This document shows, one piece after another, positions 1 to 5,391 of a DNA stretch of 9,554 nt (positions are counted from its first letter, which is position 1; every line of letters starts with the position of its first letter). The notes beneath the pieces are model-generated. The model ran no database searches and had not been told where the DNA came from. It saw only the letters and a list, made by a program, of their open reading frames with translations. The position numbers were made by a program, and so were the translations under genes. The DNA is taken from the NCBI GenBank assembly GCA_030018795.1, contig JASEHA010000061.1:1-9554 (forward strand), in the 5' to 3' direction. This DNA is from a bacterium (GTDB lineage Bacteria; UBA9089; CG2-30-40-21).

Positions 1-80
1 AACCTATTGTTTGCCTTAGGCATTTTAGATTGTAGGCACTTGCCGATTTCAGGATTAAAATAAATTTCTAAATTTTCCAT
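1..80 (-). CDS. 5' end of an unrecognised minus-strand gene (partial)
   Basis: An open frame runs from an ATG at 80-78 leftward off the window and reads MENLEIYFNPEIGKCLQSKM followed by PKANNR, with no stop in 26 codons. A purine-rich Shine-Dalgarno-like stretch (AAGGAAAAAGGGG on the minus strand, about 84-96) lies just upstream, which decides this start. The fragment is too short to name a family, and no signal peptide or membrane segment is visible. It is divergent from cbiB, with about 255 bp between the two starts. It could still be a chance open frame; the good ribosome site is the main argument for it. Confidence 0.45.
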   Translation of the reverse strand, partial: MENLEIYFNPEIGKCLQSKMPKANNR

Positions 81-129
81 TATTTCCCCTTTTTCCTTCA
101 TTACACCCTGAACGGTTACGAGTAAAGTT

Positions 130-145
130 CCTCAACAAGTTGAGG
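130..145. promoter_or_regulatory. Perfect inverted repeat in divergent region (possible operator)
   Basis: CCTCAAC-AA-GTTGAGG is a perfect 7+7 palindrome with a 2-nt centre. It lies between two divergent starts and has no T-tract after it on either strand, so an operator is more likely than a terminator. No regulator is identifiable, and a chance palindrome is possible. Confidence 0.25.
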
Positions 146-232
146 CGTTTATATATGTGCAAAAGGGAAGTTTTTAGGAGATTGAAATTTGCCAGTGCCC
201 ACGAGTGATGGACAACAATTCTCATTTTAACC

Positions 233-259
233 ACAGAGAACACAGAGAACACAAAGAAT
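233..259. repeat. 9-bp tandem repeat, ACAGAGAAC x3
   Basis: Two perfect copies of ACAGAGAAC (233-241, 242-250) are followed by a degenerate third, ACAAAGAAT (251-259), preceded by AACC. The array is non-coding. Similar CCACAGAGAACACAGAG strings are, from general familiarity, common intergenic repeats in environmental bacterial genomes. It has the same 9-bp period as the GARAARGGY arrays elsewhere in this window, but a different sequence. Confidence 0.7.
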
Positions 260-335
260 AAGCAATATGGTGATATAAACATGCTTGGCATAGTCAACTT
301 AATACGTTTGTACTCCAAAGAGGGGGTAGGCAGGA

Positions 336-1352
336 ATGTGTGAAATTGCAGCATTGCTAATCTGTGCATATATTGCTGACTTGATCATAGGGGATCCTGA
401 ATGGCTGCCGCATCCTGTAAGATGGATGGGCAGATTAATAGGATTCCTGGATAAAAGATGGAATAAGTGTCCGGGCATGCTTGGTAAAGAAGAATTCTCA
501 GGCAAAGACATCGACTGGTTTATGCGACTAAAGGGAATAGCCCTGGGGCTGACAGTTATTGGCACAAGTACTCTTCTGGCATATCTATTCATAGAGGTTT
601 TTAAAAAGATTCATCCGTTGCTTTGGGCATTGGTATGGATATATACAGCCTCTACCACCTTTGCCATAAGAGACCTGTGGGTTAAGGCAAGGGCTGTTTT
701 AAGAGAGTTAGAGATGGGTTCAATAGATGGTGCCAGAAACAGGCTCTCTATGATTGTAGGCAGAGACACACAACATCTGCAAAAGGATGAGATTATTATA
801 GCAACAATAGAAAGTGTAGCCGAAAGTACCAATGATGGGGTTATTGCCCCTTTATTTTATCTAATACTTGGTGGACCTGTACTTGCCATTGCCTATCGGG
901 CAATAAATACACTCGACTCTATGGTTGGTTATAAAAATGAAAGGTATATAAATTTTGGATGGTTTTCTGCACGATTGGATGATGCAGCAAATTTTATCCC
1001 AGCTCGAATCTGTGGTTTTTTGATCCCTGTCGCATCCTTTCTCTCGCCTCTCTCGCCTCTTTTGGGTAATAGTTTTTCTTCCTCTTTCAAGATTATGTTC
1101 CGTGACCACAAAAAACATGCCTCACCCAATAGCGGTATCCCAGAGGCAGCTATGGCTGGTGCATTAGGAATAAGATTGGGCGGGGATGCATGGTACCACG
1201 GAAATCTTCATCAAAGACCATTTATGGGTGAACAAAGAAGAGAGGTTACATCAAGTCTTATTAACCAGGCATTGGTTGTCTGCTTTATCAGCTCCCTTGA
1301 GTTGGTTGTTATTGGGGTAATTATCCAGATGGTCAGGTTATTAAATTATTAA
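336..1352 (+). CDS. cbiB: Adenosylcobinamide-phosphate synthase CbiB/CobD
   Basis: This integral membrane enzyme of late B12 synthesis joins adenosylcobyric acid to an aminopropanol (or its phosphate), giving adenosylcobinamide (phosphate). The 338 residues match the family length (about 300-330). Hallmarks are seen in order: DLIIGDPEWLPHPVR (15-29), VAESTNDGVIAP (161-172), the NTLDSMVGYKNERY segment soon after, and SPNSGIPEAAMAGALGIRLGG (starting at 263). Hydrophobic stretches suit a polytopic membrane protein. The ATG follows a strong GGGGG/CAGGA ribosome site. Residues 236-242 (LSPLSPL) are encoded by two antisense copies of the 9-bp repeat unit, in a loop before the conserved SPNSG motif. 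The stop codon runs directly into another array of that repeat. No other B12 gene is certain here; the histidine phosphatase at 3857 could be related (CobC type). Confidence 0.95.
   Translation: MCEIAALLICAYIADLIIGDPEWLPHPVRWMGRLIGFLDKRWNKCPGMLGKEEFSGKDIDWFMRLKGIALGLTVIGTSTLLAYLFIEVFKKIHPLLWALVWIYTASTTFAIRDLWVKARAVLRELEMGSIDGARNRLSMIVGRDTQHLQKDEIIIATIESVAESTNDGVIAPLFYLILGGPVLAIAYRAINTLDSMVGYKNERYINFGWFSARLDDAANFIPARICGFLIPVASFLSPLSPLLGNSFSSSFKIMFRDHKKHASPNSGIPEAAMAGALGIRLGGDAWYHGNLHQRPFMGEQRREVTSSLINQALVVCFISSLELVVIGVIIQMVRLLNY
1042..1059 (-). repeat. Two antisense units of the 9-bp repeat inside cbiB
   Basis: TCTCGCCTC occurs twice perfectly in tandem (1042-1050, 1051-1059). On the minus strand it reads GAGGCGAGA x2, close to the GGCGAGAAA units in the helicase and phosphatase genes. 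In cbiB it encodes Ser-Pro-Leu repeats. Only two units are present, so membership in the family rests on similarity to the other three loci. Confidence 0.55.
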
Positions 1353-1386
1353 AAAGGCGAAAAAGGAGAAAAAGGCGAAAAAGGAG
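1351..1386 (+). repeat. 9-bp tandem array spanning the cbiB stop codon
   Basis: Four 9-bp units alternate AAAAAGGCG, AAAAAGGAG, AAAAAGGCG, AAAAAGGAG, so it can also be seen as an 18-bp dimer repeated twice. The first unit begins within the TAA stop of cbiB (1350-1352). The array is non-coding and has the same orientation and GGCGAAAAAGG core as the arrays in the phosphatase and helicase genes. Confidence 0.8.
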
Positions 1387-1395
1387 AAAAAATGC

Positions 1396-1424
1396 TTGCA
1401 AACAAGAAATAATTATGATACACT
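1396..1424 (+). promoter_or_regulatory. Candidate sigma70 promoter for the PorV-like gene
   Basis: TTGCAA (1396-1401) and TACACT (1419-1424) are spaced by 17 bp, with a TG one base upstream of the -10 (extended -10 form). Each hexamer matches consensus at four of six positions. A start near 1431 would give a leader of about 30 nt containing the AGGGGGG ribosome site. Confidence 0.4.
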
Positions 1425-1462
1425 TATGCAAAGTTTTACCTTGAGGCATAAGGGGGGTTATT

Positions 1463-2374
1463 GTGAATATGAAGATAAAGAATGGATATCTCTTGGGAAT
1501 ATTATTTGTGTTACTTCCTTCTATCTCTGCGGCAAATTTTCTTGATACTGAGATTGGTGCCAGGCAAACAGGCATGGGCGGGGCATTTGTCGGTATTAGC
1601 GATGATGCTTCCACTGCTTATTGGAATCCCGCTGGACTGGATGAACTAAAAAATGTAGAACTTGTCTATTTGTATGGCCGCAGGTACAATGAGGGCGGCA
1701 TTAACTTCTTTGGTCTGGTTCAGCCATCAACATCCCTTGCCGGTGGGACATGGGGATTGTTTTGCCTGCAAGAGGATATTGTAGAGGTTAAGGATAATAT
1801 CCCTAAAAGAAAAGGGATGGAGGAAACTACTATCAGCATTGGCTGGGGAAAGAAGATGAATGGAGGCTTTGAGTCCATGCCATTTGGACTCCTTGTTGGA
1901 GCAAACCTCAAGCTCTTAAAAACAGGAGAGATTAATAATACATCCAGAGGGGCAGCCATTGATATTGGTCTTCTGTTAAAGCCAAAGGAGATACTCCCTG
2001 GCACAAAAGAGATTAAGATAGGGATGATCCTGCGAAATCCTTTAAGAACAAAAATAGCTTCTGAGAATCCTGCCTCAGGATTTAACCTTGGCTTTGGTGT
2101 TCTTATGGATAAAAAGATAAACCTTGGGAAAGGGATAGAATTGAGTAATATCATCCTTTCTGCTGATGCAGACCATCCAGAAGGGGAATCACTTAAGGTT
2201 AGATTTGGAACAGAGATGTTTGTCAACCAGAAACTCTTCTGGAGAATGGGCACAAACGATGGGGATATTGCCCTTGGAGCAGGAATAATCGTAAGCCAGT
2301 GGCAGATAGATTATGGCGTATCCCTTAATTCTCCAAAAGCAAGTCATCAGATCTCAGCAAGATTACGCTACTAA
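1463..2374 (+). CDS. PorV/PorQ-like outer-membrane beta-barrel protein
   Basis: This is a predicted exported outer-membrane protein of the FadL-like PorV/PorQ superfamily. The N-terminus has a basic start (MKIKNG), a hydrophobic core (about residues 9-19) and a type I cleavage region around SISAA (about 23-24). The mature protein opens with the characteristic GARQTGMGGAFVGISDDAST then AYWNPAGL, a signature of this family. Alternating beta-strand patterns follow, and the last residues (ARLRY) end in an aromatic residue, as BAM-targeted barrels do. Length is 303 residues. GTG at 1463 lies 5 nt after AGGGGGG (1451-1457); ATG at 1469 (11 nt) is an alternative, and the difference is two residues. 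PorV takes part in type IX secretion in Bacteroidetes, but the wider family occurs in many diderms with unknown roles, so I do not claim type IX secretion here. Confidence 0.85.
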   Translation: MNMKIKNGYLLGILFVLLPSISAANFLDTEIGARQTGMGGAFVGISDDASTAYWNPAGLDELKNVELVYLYGRRYNEGGINFFGLVQPSTSLAGGTWGLFCLQEDIVEVKDNIPKRKGMEETTISIGWGKKMNGGFESMPFGLLVGANLKLLKTGEINNTSRGAAIDIGLLLKPKEILPGTKEIKIGMILRNPLRTKIASENPASGFNLGFGVLMDKKINLGKGIELSNIILSADADHPEGESLKVRFGTEMFVNQKLFWRMGTNDGDIALGAGIIVSQWQIDYGVSLNSPKASHQISARLRY

Positions 2375-2380
2375 CTTTTT

Positions 2381-2419
2381 TTGTCCACTCTTGTCCACTC
2401 TTGTCCACTCTTGTCCCTC
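2381..2419. repeat. 10-bp tandem array TTGTCCACTC with inverted partner
   Basis: Three perfect TTGTCCACTC units (2381-2410) are followed by a degenerate fourth with one base missing, TTGTCCCTC (2411-2419). The array lies directly after the PorV-like stop codon. A single inverted relative, GTGGGACAA, sits at 2445-2453; its GGGACAA (2447-2453) pairs exactly with TTGTCCC (2411-2417) across 29 nt. The array ends about 50 bp before the pcm -35 box. Confidence 0.85.
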
Positions 2420-2468
2420 GTATCTTTCAGCTTGAGCATTAAGCGTGGGACAATCTTGAAAAAAATTA

Positions 2469-2497
2469 TAGACAAACCTTAAGTTATAGTGTATAAT
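2469..2497 (+). promoter_or_regulatory. Strong sigma70-type promoter for pcm
   Basis: TAGACA (2469-2474, five of six consensus) and a perfect TATAAT (2492-2497) are separated by exactly 17 bp. Transcription would start at about 2504-2506, only 2-4 nt before the pcm ATG at 2508. This implies a leaderless or nearly leaderless transcript for the block that begins with pcm. Confidence 0.75.
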
Positions 2498-2507
2498 AAA
2501 ACCAATC

Positions 2508-3170
2508 ATGAAAGATATAGGAAAAACAAGATTTGATTCTGAAAGAAAACAAATGGTTCTTGAGTTAGGGAGAAAGGGGATTACTGACCAAAAGGTACTG
2601 GATGCTTTTTTAAGGGTGCCCAGGCATGTGTTTGTAGAGGATGCTTTTCAGGACAGGGCGTATGGTGATCATCCTTTGCCTATTGGACTTGGACAGACAA
2701 TATCCCAGCCATATATGGTTGCTCTTATGACTCAGATTTTACAGTTAAGCGGTACAGAACGAGTCATGGAGATTGGTACTGGCTCAGGGTATCAGGCTGC
2801 TATCCTATCAGGGCTGGTTGAAAAGGTTTATTCTGTTGAACGAATCAAGAAGCTAAGCGAACGGGCTGAGGATATATTGCTCCATAAGCTGAGGTATAGG
2901 AATATTATTCTTATTGTTAGCGATGGAAGCTATGGTTTGTCGCAGTATGCCCCATTTGATCGAATTATAGTTACCGCTGGCTCACCACCTGATGTCCCAA
3001 AGGCATTGTTATCTCAATTAGCCGATGGCGGCCGTCTTGTTATCCCTAAGGGAGATAGGTATATCCAGACATTGACTGTTATTGATAAAAAAGGGGATGA
3101 ATTTATTACCTCATATGAGGGCGGATGTGTTTTTGTCCCCTTAATCGGAAAGTATGGATGGAATGAATGA
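2508..3170 (+). CDS. pcm: Protein-L-isoaspartate O-methyltransferase
   Basis: This repair enzyme methylates isoaspartyl residues in damaged proteins using S-adenosylmethionine. The 220 residues match the family length. Visible motifs: RKQMVLELGRKGI near the N-terminus; the family block ending in TISQPYMVALM with the conserved Ser66; SAM-binding motif I VMEIGTGSGYQAA (86-98); and a later FDRIIVTAG block typical of the family. The ATG at 2508 has no Shine-Dalgarno site, but the consensus promoter immediately upstream supports leaderless translation. The next in-frame ATG (2553, residue 16) would cut into the conserved N-terminal block, so I keep 2508. tRNA-Pro begins 6 bp after the stop, which suggests co-transcription and processing. 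Confidence 0.95.
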   Translation: MKDIGKTRFDSERKQMVLELGRKGITDQKVLDAFLRVPRHVFVEDAFQDRAYGDHPLPIGLGQTISQPYMVALMTQILQLSGTERVMEIGTGSGYQAAILSGLVEKVYSVERIKKLSERAEDILLHKLRYRNIILIVSDGSYGLSQYAPFDRIIVTAGSPPDVPKALLSQLADGGRLVIPKGDRYIQTLTVIDKKGDEFITSYEGGCVFVPLIGKYGWNE

Positions 3171-3176
3171 AATAAT

Positions 3177-3253
3177 CGGGGCGTAGCGCAGTTTGGTAGC
3201 GCGCATCGTTCGGGACGATGAGGCCGCTGGTTCGAATCCAGTCGCCCCGACCA
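3177..3253 (+). tRNA. tRNA-Pro (anticodon CGG)
   Basis: A full 77-nt cloverleaf is readable: acceptor stem CGGGGCG/CGCCCCG, D arm GCGC-AGTTTGGTA-GCGC, anticodon stem CATCG/CGATG with loop TTCGGGA (anticodon CGG at 3211-3213), T arm with TTCGAAT, discriminator A and an encoded CCA (3251-3253). The G after the anticodon and the TTNGGGA loop are typical of tRNA-Pro. It lies 6 bp after pcm and 24 bp before the next gene, with no separate promoter evident. Confidence 0.97.
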
Positions 3254-3277
3254 GTTAATGTCAATAAGGAGAGATGG

Positions 3278-3532
3278 ATGGATCTTTTAATGGCTAATGC
3301 AGCAACAATCATAATAGGAATAATAACCATACTGAGCATAGTTGTATGGGTCGCCAGACAGTTCAAAGGTATAGAGAAAGAAATAGAGTCTACACCACCT
3401 ATTAGAGAAAGATTGGTAATGCTTGAGGAAAAAATAAAGGAAGTTGAAAACCTGAAAAATATAGTCGAAACAATCAAAGAGAGAAATTGGATGATGGAAG
3501 GTCGATTATATAGTCTCGAAATGAAAAAATAA
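3278..3532 (+). CDS. Small single-span membrane protein with coiled-coil tail
   Basis: An 84-residue protein I do not recognise. The start at 3278 (MDLLMANA) follows AAGGAG (3266-3271) with a 6-nt spacer. The same frame can be extended upstream to 3218, but that would begin inside tRNA-Pro and is rejected. Residues about 8-25 (AATIIIGIITILSIVVWV) form one membrane segment; the remainder is charged and helical (EKEIES, ERLVMLEEKIKEVENLKN) and looks like a cytoplasmic coiled coil. It is followed 33 bp later by a second small membrane protein with its own strong ribosome site. A scaffold, channel-accessory or stress role is possible, but nothing in the sequence decides. Confidence 0.7.
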   Translation: MDLLMANAATIIIGIITILSIVVWVARQFKGIEKEIESTPPIRERLVMLEEKIKEVENLKNIVETIKERNWMMEGRLYSLEMKK

Positions 3533-3565
3533 GGTAGTTAAGTAATTATAAGGAGGATGTGTAAA

Positions 3566-3847
3566 ATGTTATCGACAATGCAAGAAATATCCAAAACGGA
3601 AACAAATACAATGTCTTCAGAGAGTTTTCAGATAGCAGAGGAAAGAAAAAAAGATTTACTTGAAAAAGTAAAACGCCGTACCATAACAATACCTGAAACC
3701 TATGAATTATCTGATTTATTGCAAGATGACCCTAAAATACGCAATTTAGATGAAAACATGCGAACATTAATTATGATTGGATTGGGGGCATTGGGAGGAT
3801 ATATTATTGCAAAACTGGTTCAACCTGAACCATCTTGTCAAAGGTAG
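3566..3847 (+). CDS. Small protein with C-terminal membrane segment
   Basis: A 93-residue protein I do not recognise. ATG at 3566 lies 9 nt after a perfect AGGAGG (3551-3556); the in-frame ATG at 3557 directly abuts that site and is too close to use it. The N-terminal two thirds is hydrophilic and helical (EERKKDLLEKVKRRTITIPETYELSDLL). One hydrophobic stretch near the C-terminus (about residues 67-84, LIMIGLGALGGYIIAKL) resembles a tail anchor or single span with a Gly-rich face. It sits 33 bp after the previous small membrane protein and 9 bp before the phosphatase, so co-expression is likely. Confidence 0.7.
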   Translation: MLSTMQEISKTETNTMSSESFQIAEERKKDLLEKVKRRTITIPETYELSDLLQDDPKIRNLDENMRTLIMIGLGALGGYIIAKLVQPEPSCQR

Positions 3848-3856
3848 TGTAACGAT

Positions 3857-4564
3857 ATGCAATTAATCCTCATACGACATGGAGAGTCTGTCTGGAATGA
3901 AGAGGGGAAGGTTCAGGGAACAAGCAATCCTGACTTGAGTAATCGCGGTAAAAAGCAGGCTGAGCTGCTTGCGGCTAAGCTTAATCAGAAACATACGATT
4001 AATGCTGTTTATAGCAGCCCACTTGCCCGTGCCCATTCTACGGCTAAGATTATCACCAACACACATGACCTGCCTATCAATATCTGCCATGATCTTAGAG
4101 AAATAGAACTTGGAGAATGGGAGGGAAAGCATTTCAGTCAATTACAGCAAGAATATCCAGAAATGCTGAAGTTGTGGTATTCTGAGCCATTAAGCGTATC
4201 TGTGCCGGGTGGAGAAACAGTGATTGAGTTTCGAGATAGGGTTGTCTCTGCTATGGACAAGATTGTAAAAAGGCATGAAAAGGACGAAAAGGACGAAAAG
4301 GGTGAGAAAGGTGAGAAGGGTGAGAAGGGTGAGAAGGGTGAAAAGGGTGAAAAGGGTGAAAAAGGCGAGAAAATAATGGTTGTGGCTCATGGTGGGGTGA
4401 TTAGTATCTATATTGCCCACCTATTGGAAATGAACCTGAATCGGATATGGTTTGTGGCTCTGAAAAACGCATCTGTAAGTATATTAGACTGTTGGGGTGA
4501 CAGAGCCTGTTTGACACTATTCAATGATACCTGCCACCTTGGGGAGGAATGCGAAACATGGTAG
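3857..4564 (+). CDS. Histidine phosphatase superfamily protein (GpmB/CobC-like) with an expanded Glu-Lys-Gly insert
   Basis: A branch-1 histidine phosphatase that removes phosphate through a phosphohistidine. Seen: LIRHGES (5-11) with nucleophile His8 and Arg7; second Arg58 in SSPLARAHSTA; acidic LREIELGEWEG (80-90, probable acid Glu82); and VVAHGG with the second catalytic His178. The overall form matches proteins annotated as phosphoglycerate mutase-like or alpha-ribazole phosphatase (CobC). The B12 gene cbiB about 2.5 kb upstream mildly favours CobC, but an unrelated barrel protein and the pcm block intervene, so the substrate is open. Residues 141-172 are ten Glu-Lys-Asp/Gly triplets plus Glu-Lys, encoded by a 9-bp tandem repeat just before the strand carrying His178; without them the protein would be about 203 residues, normal for the family. 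The stop overlaps the next gene's start by 7 nt, pointing to translational coupling. Confidence 0.9.
   Translation: MQLILIRHGESVWNEEGKVQGTSNPDLSNRGKKQAELLAAKLNQKHTINAVYSSPLARAHSTAKIITNTHDLPINICHDLREIELGEWEGKHFSQLQQEYPEMLKLWYSEPLSVSVPGGETVIEFRDRVVSAMDKIVKRHEKDEKDEKGEKGEKGEKGEKGEKGEKGEKGEKIMVVAHGGVISIYIAHLLEMNLNRIWFVALKNASVSILDCWGDRACLTLFNDTCHLGEECETW
4277..4372 (+). repeat. 9-bp in-frame tandem array inside the phosphatase gene
   Basis: Ten full units plus 6 nt: GAAAAGGAC x2, GAAAAGGGT, GAGAAAGGT, GAGAAGGGT x3, GAAAAGGGT x2, GAAAAAGGC, then GAGAAA. Synonymous third-position differences come in runs (three identical GAGAAGGGT, two identical GAAAAGGGT), as expected from local unit duplication. 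The last units (GAAAAAGGC-GAGAAA) match the units found in the helicase gene and after cbiB. The array encodes a highly charged Glu-Lys-Gly run. Confidence 0.95.
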
Positions 4565-5298
4565 AACAATTGAAACCTCATCACCTTAAATGTCAGCCAA
4601 TTGATCTTGCCCCATATGCCCTGCTTCCTGGTGACCCTGGCCGAGCAAAAATGGTTGCTGAAAAATATCTCAAAAATGCCCGATTGGTTAATGATTTCAG
4701 GGGACTCCTGTCTTATACAGGGGAGCATAACGGCATTCCTGTCTCTGTCATAACTACTGGAATGGGCTGCCCTTCAGCTGGCATTATCCTTGAAGAAATG
4801 AAGATGCTTGGGGTGAAAACCGTTATCCGTATTGGCACGTGCGGTGCAGTCCAAAAAAACATCTCCCCCGGCAGAATAATCATTCCCAATGGAGCAGTCC
4901 CATTGTGTGGTATCTTAAAGACATACAATCTGGAGCCATTGCCGCCTGTGCCAGACTATACGGTTTTGCGGGCAATTGTAGACGCTGCTTGTGCCCTTAA
5001 AAAAGAATATAGTGTGGGCATAATTGCTACATCCGATGCCTTTTATTGTGAGATCCCTCAGGCAAGGGAATGGGAGGATAAGAATGTACTTGCTTTTGAG
5101 ATGGAGTGTGCCGGATTATTCAGCCTTGGGCTTGTTCGCAAGATAAGGGTTGGAGCAATACTTACAGCCACAGGGAATATTCTTTATGGTGAGCAGGTTA
5201 TGGAAACAGAGGAAATAGCTCTGGCAATTGAGGATGAGGTGCAAATAGCGTTGGATGCAGTAGAAAGATTGGAATATGGAAAAGAACATGATGGATAG
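4558..5298 (+). CDS. Nucleoside phosphorylase, PNP/UDP family
   Basis: This enzyme family cleaves a nucleoside with phosphate to a free base and ribose-1-phosphate (purine nucleoside or uridine phosphorylase). Numbered from the 4558 start (246 residues): GDPGR (25-29), the family's phosphate-binding loop; TGMGCPSAGIILEE in the next block; RIGTCGAVQ (91-99), another phosphate-site motif; ATSDAFYCE; and FEMECAG (180-186), with Met182 and Glu183 at the ribose-binding position. Length is typical. ATG 4558 lies 10 nt after GGGGAGG (4541-4547); the in-frame ATG at 4549 is only 1 nt from it and is less likely. The start overlaps the phosphatase stop (4562-4564). Base preference (purine or uridine) cannot be read from sequence alone. 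A nucleotide-salvage pairing with the phosphatase is inference. Confidence 0.92.
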   Translation: MVEQLKPHHLKCQPIDLAPYALLPGDPGRAKMVAEKYLKNARLVNDFRGLLSYTGEHNGIPVSVITTGMGCPSAGIILEEMKMLGVKTVIRIGTCGAVQKNISPGRIIIPNGAVPLCGILKTYNLEPLPPVPDYTVLRAIVDAACALKKEYSVGIIATSDAFYCEIPQAREWEDKNVLAFEMECAGLFSLGLVRKIRVGAILTATGNILYGEQVMETEEIALAIEDEVQIALDAVERLEYGKEHDG

Positions 5299-5324
5299 TA
5301 GTGATGGTCTTCAGACCCGATTTA

Positions 5325-5338
5325 TGGTGTCGTGTTAA
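5325..5338 (-). repeat. 14-bp element, 5' copy (inverted relative to 8967-8980)
   Basis: TGGTGTCGTGTTAA; its reverse complement, TTAACACGACACCA, matches TTGACACGACACTA at 8967-8980 in 12 of 14 positions, including an unbroken ACACGACAC. The two copies bracket the helicase gene in opposite orientation. Confidence 0.55.
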
Positions 5339-5355
5339 TCTTCGGTTATCAGATA

Positions 5356-5367
5356 ATTTGGCGAAAA
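5356..5367 (+). repeat. 12-bp element ATTTGGCGAAAA, 5' copy
   Basis: ATTTGGCGAAAA is repeated exactly at 8900-8911, and both copies are followed closely by GGGG. Its GGCGAAAA core also resembles the 9-bp repeat unit after cbiB, so it may be a single-unit remnant of that family. Confidence 0.45.
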
Positions 5368-5391
5368 TAGGGGAGTAGCAGGGGCGTAGAT

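Larger units (their letters stand above)
81..335. other. Divergent intergenic region upstream of cbiB
   Basis: This 255-bp gap separates the minus-strand partial gene from cbiB. It holds a short perfect inverted repeat (130-145) and a 9-bp tandem repeat (233-259). I looked for a cobalamin riboswitch, which would be expected upstream of B12 genes, and did not find its conserved core or B12 box. No convincing sigma70 promoter pair stands out for either gene. Confidence 0.6.
5299..5391 (+). promoter_or_regulatory. Upstream region of the PLD-helicase gene
   Basis: The 93-bp gap holds a small inverted repeat GGTCT-TC-AGACC (5306-5317), the 14-bp element TGGTGTCGTGTTAA (5325-5338), an 11-bp palindrome TTATC-A-GATAA (5346-5356) that contains a -10-like GATAAT (5352-5357) without a good -35, and ATTTGGCGAAAA (5356-5367). 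AGGGG at 5380-5384 is the ribosome site, 7 nt before the ATG. A promoter overlapped by a palindromic operator is plausible but not shown. Confidence 0.35.

Noticed and set aside
81..335. Cobalamin riboswitch upstream of cbiB
   Set aside because: Neither the B12 box nor the conserved GCCACTG core and stems are visible; GCCAGTGCCC near 190 is a superficial resemblance.
55..369. Minus-strand open frame of 104 codons upstream of and into cbiB
   Set aside because: It overlaps the start of cbiB, includes translated ACAGAGAAC repeat (Phe-Ser-Val runs), and has no family resemblance.
1720..2253. Minus-strand open frame of 177 codons
   Set aside because: It is the antisense shadow of the PorV-like gene; the plus strand has the signal peptide and family motifs.
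2381..2419. CRISPR array
   Set aside because: Units are 10 bp and contiguous, with no spacers; the same argument applies to the 9-bp arrays.
3218..3277. Upstream extension of the first small membrane protein
   Set aside because: It would start inside tRNA-Pro; the ATG at 3278 has a proper AAGGAG site.
4277..4372. Collagen-like Gly-X-Y domain in the phosphatase
   Set aside because: The Gly-Glu-Lys triplets have collagen-like period but no proline, and lie within a globular enzyme; the same DNA unit in cbiB encodes a different peptide, so it is a DNA repeat.
4190..4420. Minus-strand frame with Leu-Thr-Phe repeats resembling a membrane protein
   Set aside because: The hydrophobic repeats are only the antisense reading of the 9-bp array in the phosphatase gene.
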